Source: Pseudomonas rubra
Lineage (GTDB): Bacteria > Pseudomonadota > Gammaproteobacteria > Pseudomonadales > Pseudomonadaceae
Direction of reading: 5' to 3'
Length of the DNA: 64,000 nt
Assembly (NCBI RefSeq): GCF_028656935.1
Contig: NZ_JAMDGZ010000009.1
Span: 41,399 to 105,398, forward strand
The notes beneath the pieces are model-generated. The model was not told where the DNA came from, did not search any database, and saw only the letters and a list, made by a program, of their open reading frames with translations. Shown piece after piece: positions 16,837 through 26,043 of this stretch (positions within the stretch are counted from its first letter, which is position 1; each line of letters begins with the position of its first letter). The translations under genes and the position numbers were made by a program.

Positions 16837-17702
16837 AGCGCAGTACCTGTCAGTGAGGCTTCGAGGGCTCGGGCAAGCAGGCTTGCCACGGCCTCGGGTT
16901 GTTCGATCGGGCTAGCATGGCCGGCCCCGGCAATTAGCTGGAACGGTGCATCCAGCGCAGCCGCCAGGGCCTGGCAGTCGGCGGGCGGGGTAATGCTGTC
17001 GGCGGCACCGCAATGGACTTCGCAAGGCACGGTGCTTGCGGTGTAACGCAGCAGGTCATCGCCGCACAGCAGCTCGATGGCCTGGCGATAGCCCTGGGGC
17101 TGCAGCCGCGCCATGTTCCATTGCACCCAGGCGCGGGCCTCGCTGCTGGCCGCAGGCGAGAGCATGTGTGCGCTGCGCTGGCGGGCCATTTGGGCGATGC
17201 CCAGTTGCTCGAGGCTGTGCAGGCGCTGGCTGCGCACCTGTTGCGCCTGCTCGGCCCGGGCTGGGTCGCCATAACCACGTGCCGGGCTGATCAGCACCAG
17301 GCGGCGCAGCCGTTGCGGATGCTGGCAGGCCAACGCCGCAGCGCTGAGGGCACCGAGGGAGTGGCCGACCAGCACGCAGTCATCGATGTTCAGCGCGTCG
17401 AGCAATTGCAGCAGGCGCCGGGCATAGTCCGCTGCCTGTGGTGCAGGTGTAGCAAGCGGGCTTGAGTCGCCGTAACCCGGGGCATCCCAGGCAATTACCC
17501 GGGCGCGCTGGCTCAGTTGCAGCGCCACCTGCAGCCAGGACGCGGCGCCCGAGCCGATGCCGTGCAGCAGCACCATGGCAGGCCCGTGCCCGGCTTCGCG
17601 GATCGCCTGGGCGCCGTCGGCCAGTTGCACCAGACGCTGGGCAAAGCGCTGCTGCAACTGGGCTTCGAGGCCGGCGAGCGAGTGGTCGGTGGCGTGCGAC
17701 AT
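16833..17702 (-). CDS. alpha/beta hydrolase
   Basis: The 289-residue protein has the hydrolase fold with VLLHGIGSGAASW (oxyanion region, near residue 46), nucleophile elbow GHSLGA near residue 114, and a late GAGHASPIEQPE segment carrying the catalytic His. Relatives in meta-cleavage pathways hydrolyse ring-fission products or lactones; a role of that sort fits here but is not shown. It follows the cupin gene by 4 bases and overlaps the IclR gene by 4. Confidence 0.88.
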   Translation of the reverse strand: MSHATDHSLAGLEAQLQQRFAQRLVQLADGAQAIREAGHGPAMVLLHGIGSGAASWLQVALQLSQRARVIAWDAPGYGDSSPLATPAPQAADYARRLLQLLDALNIDDCVLVGHSLGALSAAALACQHPQRLRRLVLISPARGYGDPARAEQAQQVRSQRLHSLEQLGIAQMARQRSAHMLSPAASSEARAWVQWNMARLQPQGYRQAIELLCGDDLLRYTASTVPCEVHCGAADSITPPADCQALAAALDAPFQLIAGAGHASPIEQPEAVASLLARALEASLTGTAL

Positions 17703-17706
17703 GGGC

Positions 17707-18246
17707 TTAACCGCGCTTGATCGAGGCCAGCGGGTGCGCTGGCGGATAGGTCGGGGTGACCGGTTTTTTTGCGCCGAGCATCACGCACATCAGCGCGTCT
17801 TCATCGCCGATGTTGATCTCTTCGCGGTATACACCTGGTGGCACCGAAATCAGGTCGCGGTCGGTGAGCACGGTTTCGAAACGCTCGCCGTCCTTTTCGA
17901 TGATCACCTTGAGCTTGCCGCGCAGTACGAAGAACACTTCCTCGACATCGGTATGGATGTGCGGCGGGCCTTCATGGCCGGCCGGGATGACCATGGTCGA
18001 AAAGGTGAAGTTCTCCGAGGCGATGGTGTTCATGTCGCTGTTGACCCCGGTGCCACCGGTGCCGACGTAGCGCATTTGCGCGCGGCGGAACTTGGGGTCG
18101 TAATCGGCCTGGAACTTCAGCGCGTCCCAGTCGTACTTGCGGGTTTCATAGCGGGCGATGCGGGTCTGCATCCAGCCGGCCAGGTCCGAGCCAGCAGGTT
18201 GGTCCCAGGTCTTTGGTGCGTCGTTTTGTACGGATAGGTCAGTCAT
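17707..18246 (-). CDS. cupin-domain protein
   Basis: The 179-residue protein has a single cupin barrel with motif 1 PPHIHTDVEEVFFVLRGKLKV (residues about 95-116), giving two His and a Glu as metal ligands. In motif 2 (DLISVPPGVYREEIN) the usual His is replaced by Tyr or Arg, so the metal site may be incomplete. It is similar in length to 3-hydroxyanthranilate dioxygenase but does not match that family's sequence. It could be an isomerase, a dioxygenase variant or a binding protein for a pathway intermediate. AGGAGAGAG precedes the start. Confidence 0.8.
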   Translation of the reverse strand: MTDLSVQNDAPKTWDQPAGSDLAGWMQTRIARYETRKYDWDALKFQADYDPKFRRAQMRYVGTGGTGVNSDMNTIASENFTFSTMVIPAGHEGPPHIHTDVEEVFFVLRGKLKVIIEKDGERFETVLTDRDLISVPPGVYREEINIGDEDALMCVMLGAKKPVTPTYPPAHPLASIKRG

Positions 18247-18261
18247 GGGTCTCTCTCCTGA

Positions 18262-19029
18262 TCAAGGCATGACGAACCCGCCGTTGACCGGCAGGGTTTG
18301 TCCAGTGATGAAACGCGACAGGTCGGACAGGGCGAACAGCACGGCGCCACTGACGTCCTCGGGCAGTTGCGGGCGCTGAATCGCCCGTTGTTCGGTGTAC
18401 AGGCGGTGGCGCGCCTCGGGCACATAGGCGGTGGCTTCGACCAGCACCAGGCCAGGGGCGATGGCATTGACAGTGATGTTGTCAGTGCCCAGTTCGCGGG
18501 CCAGGCTGCGGGTCATGGCGATGATCGCGCCCTTGCTGGCGACGTAGGCCAGCAGGTTCGGTGCGCCCCACAGCGGTGTGTCGGAGGCCAGGTTGATTAC
18601 CGCGCCCTTGCCGCTGGCGCGCAGGGCAGGCAGGCAGGCGCGGGTCATCAGCCAGGTGCCACGGACGTTGACCTGCATGACCTGGTCCCAGGTGTCGATG
18701 TCCAGTTGCTCGCAGCTCTTGCCGCCGGAGTTGGTGATCGAGGCGTTGTTGACCAGGCCATCGAGGCCACCCAGTTGAACGGTGGCTTCGGCGACACAGG
18801 CCGTGATCGAATCGGGGTTGCCGAGGTCGAGGGTCACACCGGTCACCTGCAGGCCTTGCTCACGTAGCTCGCAGGCTGCCTGCTGGACGCGCTCGGCGAG
18901 GATGTCGGCGATCACCACCCGGGCACCGGCCTGGCCGATGGCCTGGGCGAAGGCATAGCCCAGGCCGCGGGCGCCACCGGTGACCAGCACGCGACGGCCT
19001 TCGAGCATGGCGTTGAATGGGTTCATCAT
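18262..19029 (-). CDS. short-chain dehydrogenase/reductase (SDR)
   Basis: The 255-residue protein is a classical SDR: TGGARGLGYAFA at the N-terminus, NNASI near residue 92, and a catalytic region with Ser in INLASDTPLW and YVASKGA (Tyr and Lys). It should oxidise a hydroxyl group or reduce a keto group with NAD(P). The first ATG overlaps the permease stop by 4 bases (ATGATG, so one codon later is also possible). Unlike the second SDR in this cluster, it keeps the YxxxK catalytic pair. Confidence 0.9.
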   Translation of the reverse strand: MMNPFNAMLEGRRVLVTGGARGLGYAFAQAIGQAGARVVIADILAERVQQAACELREQGLQVTGVTLDLGNPDSITACVAEATVQLGGLDGLVNNASITNSGGKSCEQLDIDTWDQVMQVNVRGTWLMTRACLPALRASGKGAVINLASDTPLWGAPNLLAYVASKGAIIAMTRSLARELGTDNITVNAIAPGLVLVEATAYVPEARHRLYTEQRAIQRPQLPEDVSGAVLFALSDLSRFITGQTLPVNGGFVMP

Positions 19030-19802
19030 TGAGTACTCAGCATGGCTTTGGGCAGGTAGTGCAGGACGCGTTTCTCGGCCCAGACCACCGCGCCGTAGGC
19101 CAGCACGCCGATCAGGGTGAGCATGACGATGGCGACGAAGACCCCGGCGGTGTTGCCTTGGCCTTCAGCGTCGACCAAGAGGAAGCCCAGGCCCTGGTTG
19201 CCGCCGACCAGCTCGCCGACGGTGACCCCTATCACCGCCAGGGTCGAGGCGATGCGCAGGCCGGAGAACAGTGCGGCCATGGCCGAGGGAAACTCCACCA
19301 GGCGGAAGATCTGCCAGCGGCTGGCGTTCATGGTGCGCACCAGGTTGATCATGTCCGGGTCAACGGTGCGGATTGCCGAGAGCACGTTGATCATCACCGG
19401 GAAGAACACGATGAGGATGGCGATGAGGATCTTCGGGTAGATGGTGTAGCCCAGCCACATCACGAACAGCGGCGCGAAGGCGACTTTCGGGGCGATCTGC
19501 AGGGCCAGGATGTATGGCGAGAGCATGGCCTCGGCCGACGGCGACAGGCCCAGCGACACACCGATGGCCACGCCCAGCAGGGCGCCAAGGCCAAAGCCGA
19601 CGATGATCTCGAAGGCGGTGATCAGGGTGTGTTGCAGCAGTCCGCTGGACTGCCACATCAATACGCTTTCCTGGGCTACGCGGCTCAGTTGCGGCATGAC
19701 GAACTCGGGCATGCCGAGCAGGCCGGGGCCCCACTGCCAGAGCAGCAGGAACAGGATCAGCAGGGCGATGCTGCCGAGCACGGAGGTGTTGAGGTTTCTC
19801 AT
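19026..19802 (-). CDS. ABC importer permease, SsuC/TauC type
   Basis: The 258-residue protein has about six membrane helices and the EAA-type loop region ending in RTMNASRWQIFRLVEFPSA, which contacts the ATPase. This is the permease class used for taurine, sulfonates, nitrate, bicarbonate and thiamine precursors. It lies between the binding protein gene (29-base gap) and an SDR gene with which it overlaps. With its partners it would bring the pathway substrate through the inner membrane. Confidence 0.9.
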   Translation of the reverse strand: MRNLNTSVLGSIALLILFLLLWQWGPGLLGMPEFVMPQLSRVAQESVLMWQSSGLLQHTLITAFEIIVGFGLGALLGVAIGVSLGLSPSAEAMLSPYILALQIAPKVAFAPLFVMWLGYTIYPKILIAILIVFFPVMINVLSAIRTVDPDMINLVRTMNASRWQIFRLVEFPSAMAALFSGLRIASTLAVIGVTVGELVGGNQGLGFLLVDAEGQGNTAGVFVAIVMLTLIGVLAYGAVVWAEKRVLHYLPKAMLSTQ

Positions 19803-19831
19803 CGGGCTAATACCTTGTTATGCATCCAGGC

Positions 19832-20830
19832 TTATTGCGCTGCCGTGGTGGTTTCGATGAACTGGTTGCTGTAGAGCTCGTCCAGCTTGGGTTCCTTGGC
19901 GACGATGCCTTCGCTGACGTAGAAGGTGCGCACCGCGTCCAGGCGGGCCGGGTCGATGCGCCCGAGTACGGTCTGGTTGGCGTAGACGTGCTCGACGTAC
20001 AGGCGCAAGGTTTTCTCCAGCGCCGCTTCCTTGCCGGCATAAGCCGGGACGGCCTTGGCGAAGGTGGCGGCGGCGGCTTTCGGGTCTTCGATGATGTCGC
20101 GCATGCCCTCAAGGGTGGCCTGGACCACACCGCCGACCACCTGCGACTGGTTCTGGATCGCCTCGTCCGAAGCGAGAATCGCCTGGGCCATGCTCTCGAA
20201 GATTTCGTTTTGCGGAATCAGGTTGATCTTCACGCCGGCTTCTTCGGCATTGACTACCCAGTCCGGCACCCCGGCCATGGCCTGGGCCTTGTTGGCCGAG
20301 AACAGTTGCCACACCCCCGATGGGCCGGCGGCCTGGATATCGACATCGGTCTTGCTCAGGCCGGCCTTGCGCAGCGAAGCGAGCAGGGCGTAGTAGGTGG
20401 TGTCGGAGTAGGACATCACGGTCAGGGTCTTGCCCTTGAGGTCCTTGATCGTCTGGATGTTCTCGCTGGCATTAGTGGCGATCATGGTCACCCCGCCAGC
20501 CCCGAGCACGGCCACCGCACGCACTGGAATGCCGTTGGCACGAACCACGATCGGGGTGTCACCGATGGCGCCGCCGAGCATGGCGTTGCCGGCGCCGATT
20601 TGCTTGGCGACATCGACTCCGCCCTTGGCGGCAATGAAGGTCAGGTCCAGGTCCCTGGCACGGTAGTAGCCCTTTTCCTTGGCAATGATCCACGGCGCAA
20701 AGGCCGGCGAGTTGGGCGGCGCGGGCAGCAGGTAGGTGACCTTGGTCGGCTCTGCCTGGGCGCTGAGCGCCAGGCCAAGGCCCAGGGCGATGACTGAAGT
20801 CTGTGCCAGGCGTTGCAGGGACTTGAACAT
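19832..20830 (-). CDS. ABC importer periplasmic substrate-binding protein, SsuA/NMT1 type
   Basis: The 332-residue precursor has a signal peptide (ALGLGLALSAQA, cleavage near residue 26) and the NMT1/SsuA-like body: LLPAPPNSPAFAPWIIAKEKGYY, then ANAMLGGAIGDTP and DLKGKTLTVMSYSDTTY. Family members bind sulfonates, nitrate, aromatic acids or pyrimidine-like compounds, so the fold alone does not tell the ligand. It is encoded between its ATPase (39-base gap) and permease. It is a good handle for identifying the substrate of the whole cluster. Confidence 0.9.
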   Translation of the reverse strand: MFKSLQRLAQTSVIALGLGLALSAQAEPTKVTYLLPAPPNSPAFAPWIIAKEKGYYRARDLDLTFIAAKGGVDVAKQIGAGNAMLGGAIGDTPIVVRANGIPVRAVAVLGAGGVTMIATNASENIQTIKDLKGKTLTVMSYSDTTYYALLASLRKAGLSKTDVDIQAAGPSGVWQLFSANKAQAMAGVPDWVVNAEEAGVKINLIPQNEIFESMAQAILASDEAIQNQSQVVGGVVQATLEGMRDIIEDPKAAAATFAKAVPAYAGKEAALEKTLRLYVEHVYANQTVLGRIDPARLDAVRTFYVSEGIVAKEPKLDELYSNQFIETTTAAQ

Positions 20831-20869
20831 GCGTACTCCTGAATCGGTTGAAGGGCCGGGGGCCGTTGA

Positions 20870-21721
20870 TCAATGCAGTTCGGTGTCTTCGCCGACTTTC
20901 AGCAGTTCCATCAGGCGCCCGGCCAGCGGGCCGATTTCTGGCAGCTTGCGGCGCTCCAGCGGGTTGTCACGAAACGGCAGGTCGACGCTGATTTCTTCGA
21001 TGATGGTGCCGGGGCGGGCGCTCATGACCAGCAGGCGGTCGGACATGGCAATCGCCTCGACCAGGTCATGGGTGATGAACAGCGCGGTTTTTTTCTCCTC
21101 GAACAGCATCCGCGCCAGATCCTGTTGCAGGATCATCTTGGTTTGCGCATCGAGGGCCGAAAACGGCTCGTCGAGGAACAGTACCTGCGGGTCGATGGCC
21201 AGGGTCCGGGCCAGGGCGGCGCGCTGGCGCATACCGCCCGACAACTGGAACGGGTAGTGGTCGGCAAAGCCTTGCAGGTGGCAGCGATTGAGCAGATCTT
21301 CGGCAATCGGCTGGCGCTGGGCGGCGGCCATTCCCTGAATCTCCAGGCCCAGCTCGACGTTGCGGCGGATACTGCGCCAGGGCATCAGCAGGTCCTTCTG
21401 CAGCATGAAGGCCACTTTGCGCACCGGCCCGACTACGGCTTCGCCGCCGACGAAGACTTCGCCTTCGCTGGGGCGGTACAGGCCGGAGCCCATGTTGAGG
21501 ATGGTGCTCTTGCCGCAACCGGATGGGCCGATGATCGACACCACCTCGCCGCGGCGGATCTTGAAGTTCACCTCGCGAATGGCGAAGGGCGCCTCGGCCT
21601 TGCCTTTGGCCGGGAAACATTTACCGACATTACGAAATTCGATTTCGGTCGGTTCCAGGTCTTCCTTGGAGTGCGGTGTATTCCATTGAGAGGGGATTGC
21701 GTACATCTCTTTCACAGCCAT
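20870..21721 (-). CDS. ABC importer ATPase, SsuB/TauB type
   Basis: The 283-residue protein has Walker A GPSGCGKST, a Q-loop LQKDLLMPWRS, signature LSGGMRQRAALAR, Walker B VLFLDEPFSALD and the switch His in FITHDLVEA. It is the first gene of the 18-gene cluster. I start it at ATG 21721 (MAVKEMYAIPSQ); the upstream extension of 62 codons is AT-rich, rich in Cys and Phe, and overlaps the promoter region. The ribosome binding site is weak (GAGAG 9 bases upstream). Confidence 0.88.
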   Translation of the reverse strand: MAVKEMYAIPSQWNTPHSKEDLEPTEIEFRNVGKCFPAKGKAEAPFAIREVNFKIRRGEVVSIIGPSGCGKSTILNMGSGLYRPSEGEVFVGGEAVVGPVRKVAFMLQKDLLMPWRSIRRNVELGLEIQGMAAAQRQPIAEDLLNRCHLQGFADHYPFQLSGGMRQRAALARTLAIDPQVLFLDEPFSALDAQTKMILQQDLARMLFEEKKTALFITHDLVEAIAMSDRLLVMSARPGTIIEEISVDLPFRDNPLERRKLPEIGPLAGRLMELLKVGEDTELH

Positions 21722-21854
21722 TGGGGAAGCTCTCTGGTCTGTTTTGTAGGTGATACGCCGCTTGGTGCATGAACAATGCCATATTGAAAATTCCTGCAGA
21801 AAATGTAGAAATTTCTTATTTATTAATGGTTTGCTGTGTGGTTGTAAAAAATCA

Positions 21855-21889
21855 CATGTTCCATATATAAAACATGGTTTTCTATATGG
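21855..21889. promoter_or_regulatory. overlapping inverted repeats, candidate operator for the catabolic cluster
   Basis: CATGTT (21855-21860) and AACATG (21871-21876) are exact inverse complements, and CCATATA (21861-21867) with TATATGG (21883-21889) forms a second, overlapping repeat with a 22-base centre spacing. On the minus strand a TATAGA-like -10 element overlaps the second repeat. The site is about 135-170 bases upstream of the first gene, where an IclR or another regulator could bind. Confidence 0.45.
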
Positions 21890-22009
21890 CACGAAATTGC
21901 ACAACAACTGCGCGTGGCAATTGTTGATGCAAGGTAGAGGGGCTTTTTTCGGTAACGGAAGTGAAAGCTGGTTTCATGGGTGAAACCAGGAACATCTGCA
22001 TGCGTCGGA

Positions 22010-22114
22010 CTGTGGGAGCTGGCTTTGCCAGCGATCGAGCGCGCAGCGGTCGCAATTCAGTCAGCGGATGATGTTGCTGCCTGTGCCGGACTCATCGCCG
22101 GCAAGGCCCCACAG
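22010..22114. repeat. REP-like inverted pair, degenerate
   Basis: CTGTGGGAGCTGGCTTTGCC at the left end and ATCGCCGGCAAGGCC...CACAG at the right end (22094-22114) are inverted REP elements of two flavours separated by about 60 bases. It lies between the EamA gene and the cluster promoter. Confidence 0.6.
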
Positions 22115-22120
22115 GTCCTG

Positions 22121-23005
22121 TCAGGCACGAGCAGGCTTGAGCACCAGCCACAACGCCACGGCAATCAGCAGCCCGCCATACAGGTGCGCCATCGACAGCG
22201 GCTCGTCCAGCAGCCAGGCACCCCACAGCACACCAAAGGCCGGGATCATGAAGGTCACGGTGCTGGATTTGACCGGGCCGATCTCGCTGATCAGGCGGAA
22301 GTAAAGGATGTAGGCAAAGGCGGTACACACCAGCCCCAGCGCTAGCAACGACGCCCACACCTGCCAGCCACCCCAGCTTGCCGGCGGCTGGGTCAGCACG
22401 CTGTAGCTGAACAACGGAAACAGCAGCAAGGTCGCGCCCAGCATGCTGCCCAGCGCCGACAGCCGGCTGTCGAGGCCGCCTTGCTGGTCGAGCCAGCGCC
22501 GCGCAAGAAAGCCGGCCAGGCCGTAACAGGCGGTCGCCGCCAGACACGACAGGGCGCCCTGCATCAGCTTGGCATCAAACGCCACTGGGCCTGTGCCACT
22601 GAGAATGCCGACACCGAACAAGCCGAGAAAGATGCCGCTGAGCTTGGCCAGGGTCATTGGCTCGCGAAAGCACAGCGCGCCGATCAGCACGCCCATCAAT
22701 GGCGTGGTGGCATTGAAGATTGCCGAGTAGCCAGCCGGCAACACCTGGGCCGCCACTGAATACAGGGTGGCCGGGATCCCCGAGTTGATCATGCCCAGCA
22801 CCAGGCAGGCCTTGAGCTTGCCGTTGAAGTCCCAGCGCACCCGCAGCAGGGCGAGTATCACCAGCAGGCCGAGGCAGGCAATGCAGACGCGAAAGAACGC
22901 CGTGGGCAGGGTGCCAAGCACCGGTGCAATGATGCGCATGAACAGAAAGCTCGCCCCCCAGACAGCAGCAAGAATCAACAGGCGGGAAATGGCGATGGGG
23001 CTCAT
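22121..23005 (-). CDS. EamA/DMT family inner-membrane transporter
   Basis: The 294-residue protein has about ten hydrophobic helices in two EamA repeats; VWGASFLFMRIIAPVLGTLPTAFFR at the N-terminus and LLDEPLSMAHLYGGLLIAVALW at the end are typical of RhtA/YdcZ-like carriers. It probably exports a small metabolite; the substrate is not visible. It stands alone between the AceK gene (divergent) and the catabolic cluster, and there is no overlap or short spacing that would tie it to the cluster. Confidence 0.85.
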   Translation of the reverse strand: MSPIAISRLLILAAVWGASFLFMRIIAPVLGTLPTAFFRVCIACLGLLVILALLRVRWDFNGKLKACLVLGMINSGIPATLYSVAAQVLPAGYSAIFNATTPLMGVLIGALCFREPMTLAKLSGIFLGLFGVGILSGTGPVAFDAKLMQGALSCLAATACYGLAGFLARRWLDQQGGLDSRLSALGSMLGATLLLFPLFSYSVLTQPPASWGGWQVWASLLALGLVCTAFAYILYFRLISEIGPVKSSTVTFMIPAFGVLWGAWLLDEPLSMAHLYGGLLIAVALWLVLKPARA

Positions 23006-23190
23006 GGGCTCTCCGGGTCCTTTGGGGCAGGGCGCGAGTTTACGTTACAAACCAGGCTGGGCTCTCTCCCTTTCTTGCGCTTGAATTCGCCGTTAGGCGA
23101 GTTTGGCCGATACAGCCGCGCCAACAGGCTTTCCCTGCCCATGGCGACTGGCTAAGCTCAGGCTTTGACATTCCCGCAGAGGTCTGACGT

Positions 23191-24912
23191 ATGCCCCAGC
23201 AATGGCCGGCCGCCGATATCGCCCGGATGATCCTCGATGGCTTCGACGATTACCGCGAGCATTTCCGGCAGATCACCGACGGTGCCCGTGAGCGTTTCGA
23301 ACAGGCCCAGTGGCAACAGACCCAGAGCGCCTCGGCGGCGCGCATCAACCTGTATGAGGAAAAAGTCAGCGAGGTTAGCGGCTGGCTGCACCAGGGCTTC
23401 GATGACCAGGTGCTGCTCGATGTGTCGTTGTGGCCATTGGTCAAGAGTGCCTATATAGGCCTGATTGACCCGCGCCTGGACGATGAACTGTCGGAAACCT
23501 GGTACAACTCGATCTTCTGCAGCCTGTTCAGCCATGACCTGATCAGCGACGGCAGCATGTTCATCCATACCACCCGGCCGTCGTTGCGCAGCCACGAGCG
23601 GGCCGCGCAAACCCGCACCTACCGGCCTCAAAGCAGCCTCGGCGGGTTGCTGGCGCAGGTCTTTGCCGACTATCGCTTCGATGTACCCTATGCGGACCTT
23701 GCCGGTGACCTGGCGCGCCTTGAAGGGCAACTGCGTGAAAACCTGCCGGACTGGGTGTGCAAGGACCCGGCCCTGGCTGTGGAGCTGTTTTCGTCGGTGT
23801 TGTACCGCAACAAGGGCGCCTACCTGGTCGGGCGCCTGTACACCCAGGATGAGCAATGGCCGCTGGTGATCCCGCTGCTACACCGCGAAGGCCATGGCAT
23901 CGAGATTGACGTGCTGATCACTGACGAAGCCGACGTGTCGATCATCTTCTCCTTCACCCGTTCCTACTTCATGGTCGACGTGCCGGTACCGGCCGAGTTC
24001 GTCGGCTTTCTCAAACGCATCCTGCCGGGCAAACACATTGCCGAACTCTACACCTCGATCGGTTTCTACAAGCACGGCAAATCGGAGTTCTACCGGGCCC
24101 TGATCAACCACCTGGCCGGCACCGATGACCGTTTCATCATGGCCCCGGGCGTGCGTGGCATGGTCATGAGCGTGTTCACCCTGCCGGGCTTCAACACTGT
24201 GTTCAAGATCATCAAGGACCGCTTCTCGCCGTCGAAGAACGTCGACCGCGCCACGGTGATCGAAAAGTACCGGCTGGTAAAAAGCGTCGACCGTGTCGGG
24301 CGCATGGCCGACACCCAGGAGTTCTCCGATTTCCGTTTCCCCTTGAGCAAGTTCGAGCCCGAGTGCCTGGCCGAGCTGTTGGAGGTGGCACCGTCCACGG
24401 TCGAAGTGCACGGTGACACTGTGCTGATTCGCCACTGTTGGACCGAGCGGCGCATGACCCCGCTCAACCTTTACCTGGAAAACGCCAACGACGCCCAGGT
24501 GCGCGAGGCCCTGGAGGATTATGGCCTGGCCATCAAGCAACTGGCGGCGGCGAACATCTTTCCGGGTGACATGCTGCTGAAGAACTTTGGCGTTACCCGT
24601 CACGGGCGGGTGGTGTTCTACGACTACGATGAGATCTGTTTTCTCACCGAAGTCAACTTCCGCTACATTCCTGCGCCGCGCACGCCGGAGGATGAAATGG
24701 CCTCCGAGCCCTGGTACTCGATCGGGCCGCTGGATGTGTTCCCTGAAGAGTTTCCGCCGTTCCTGTTCGCCGATAGCGGCCAGCGCCGGCTGTTCAACCA
24801 GTTGCATGGCGAACTGTACGATGCCGATTATTGGAAAAGTCTGCAGACGGCGATTCGTGGCGGCAAGGTGATCGATGTGTTCCCGTACCGGCGCAAGTGC
24901 CGGGAGAGCTGA
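23191..24912 (+). CDS. aceK: isocitrate dehydrogenase kinase/phosphatase
   Basis: The 573-residue protein matches AceK in length and sequence throughout: an N-terminal regulatory domain ([19 protein letters not shown], residues about 197-215), then a kinase-like domain with [11 protein letters not shown] and the metal-binding [19 protein letters not shown] near residue 475. AceK phosphorylates isocitrate dehydrogenase and removes the phosphate again, which directs carbon to the glyoxylate shunt during growth on acetate or fatty acids. In Pseudomonas it is not in an aceBAK operon, and here it also stands alone. Confidence 0.95.
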   Translation: MPQQWPAADIARMILDGFDDYREHFRQITDGARERFEQAQWQQTQSASAARINLYEEKVSEVSGWLHQGFDDQVLLDVSLWPLVKSAYIGLIDPRLDDELSETWYNSIFCSLFSHDLISDGSMFIHTTRPSLRSHERAAQTRTYRPQSSLGGLLAQVFADYRFDVPYADLAGDLARLEGQLRENLPDWVCKDPALAVELFSSVLYRNKGAYLVGRLYTQDEQWPLVIPLLHREGHGIEIDVLITDEADVSIIFSFTRSYFMVDVPVPAEFVGFLKRILPGKHIAELYTSIGFYKHGKSEFYRALINHLAGTDDRFIMAPGVRGMVMSVFTLPGFNTVFKIIKDRFSPSKNVDRATVIEKYRLVKSVDRVGRMADTQEFSDFRFPLSKFEPECLAELLEVAPSTVEVHGDTVLIRHCWTERRMTPLNLYLENANDAQVREALEDYGLAIKQLAAANIFPGDMLLKNFGVTRHGRVVFYDYDEICFLTEVNFRYIPAPRTPEDEMASEPWYSIGPLDVFPEEFPPFLFADSGQRRLFNQLHGELYDADYWKSLQTAIRGGKVIDVFPYRRKCRES

Positions 24913-24915
24913 ACA

Positions 24916-25090
24916 CTGTGGGAGCTGGCTTGCCAGCGATTCGTGCGCGAAGCGCTCGTACTCCAGGCGCCGTGTGAAGTGCTGGCTGCATTGGCCTCAT
25001 GGCGACGTAGGTGCATGCCACAAGGCTTGTGGCGTCCTTGAAATCGAGCGCCGCCCGCGCGGAGCATCGCCGGCAAGGCCGGCTCCCACA
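24916..25090. repeat. REP pair with long spacer
   Basis: CTGTGGGAGCTGGCTTGCCA at 24916 and TCGCCGGCAAGGCCGGCTCC ending near 25090 are inverted REP elements of two flavours flanking a spacer of about 125 bases. They lie between aceK and the convergent lipoprotein gene. Confidence 0.7.
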
Positions 25091-25152
25091 TTTGTTGCAA
25101 CGTGCCATGGTCTGCGAGAGCGGCGTTGTCGGCCTTGGTGCAAGGCGGGAGC
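25089..25152 (+). repeat. 64-base dispersed repeat, copy 1
   Basis: This segment (starting CATTTGTTGCAACGTGCCAT) is about 58/64 identical to the inverse complement of 63937-64000 at the right edge of the window. It directly abuts a REP element. I do not recognise a coding function; it looks like a longer REP-associated repeat. Confidence 0.75.
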
Positions 25153-25173
25153 GCGGGGTGGTGACTGGTAGGT

Positions 25174-26043
25174 TCAACCCTTCAAACACTTCAACTCGCT
25201 GAAGCTCTGCCGCACCTGCCCAAGCTTGTGCTCCAGGTGTTGGCGCTGTTGCTCGCTGCTCTGCGCCATCACGTCCACCAGCAACCGCCGTGCCTCTTGC
25301 TCGGTACGCTGGAAGGCGATGCGGTACTCCGGGGTCCACAGGCTTTCGCGCTTTTTCAGAAGAATGTCCAGGCGTGGCTCGAAGTTGTCGGCATGACGCT
25401 GGTCCATGGCCGCACTGAACTGCGCCTGCCAATGTGCGCGGTTGGCAATCCACTGGCGATTCTGCTCGCCCAGTCCCTGGGACCAGGTCATGACCCGCAA
25501 CTTCTGTTGCGGGCTGAGTTCACCCAGCCAGGTGCTCAGGCGCTGCTCCATGCGCTCGGCACGCCGTTCGATCTGCCGCGCCAGGGGGGTGTCGACGTAC
25601 TTGGCCTGACGTTCACGGATGTCGTCGGCAAAGGCCTGGCGCATTTCCCGCACCTGCTCATCGTCCATGCTGCGCAACAGTTCGGCAGCCGAGGGGGTGA
25701 TCTGCTCGGCGACCTTGGCAATCGCTTGGCGGGCCTGCTCGGTGCGCAGTTGCAACTGCTGGTCGGTCACGCTGTTGCTGGCGACAATCACCTGGATTTC
25801 ATCGATCCAGGTCAGGTAAGCCGGCAACTGTGTACGGCAATGCCAGGCCAGTTGCTGCTTGAGTCGTTCATTGAGCCAGGTTTTCTGCTGGCGGTTCATG
25901 CTCAGGTAGTCGTTCAATGACCAGGGCACCAGCATGTCGAGGTTGCGGTAGGCCAGGTCGATACGGTTGCAGGCGATCACCAGCAAGGCCGATATCACCA
26001 GCAACAGAACGGTGCGCAGGTACTTGGACAGGCAGGCGTACAT
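25174..26043 (-). CDS. DUF6279-type lipoprotein
   Basis: The 289-residue protein has a lipoprotein signal (LLLVISALLVIAC, lipidated Cys25) followed by a long helical region rich in Gln, Arg and Glu, e.g. RQIERRAERMEQRLSTWLGELSPQQKLRVMTWSQ. I recall this type as a conserved proteobacterial lipoprotein of unknown function (DUF6279). It should sit in the outer or inner membrane facing the periplasm. It is convergent to aceK across the REP region. No catalytic motif is visible. Confidence 0.75.
   Translation of the reverse strand: MYACLSKYLRTVLLLVISALLVIACNRIDLAYRNLDMLVPWSLNDYLSMNRQQKTWLNERLKQQLAWHCRTQLPAYLTWIDEIQVIVASNSVTDQQLQLRTEQARQAIAKVAEQITPSAAELLRSMDDEQVREMRQAFADDIRERQAKYVDTPLARQIERRAERMEQRLSTWLGELSPQQKLRVMTWSQGLGEQNRQWIANRAHWQAQFSAAMDQRHADNFEPRLDILLKKRESLWTPEYRIAFQRTEQEARRLLVDVMAQSSEQQRQHLEHKLGQVRQSFSELKCLKG

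Larger units (their letters stand above)
21722..22120. other. 399-base intergenic region: cluster promoter region plus REP-like sequence
   Basis: The part from 21722 to about 21960 is strikingly AT-rich for this genome and precedes the first gene of the catabolic cluster. It holds the inverted repeats at 21855-21889. The part 22010-22114 is REP-like. No protein gene is visible. Confidence 0.6.

Noticed and set aside
17707..18246. 3-hydroxyanthranilate 3,4-dioxygenase as identity of the cupin
   Set aside because: The length is similar but the sequence motifs of that family are not present and the second cupin motif lacks its His.
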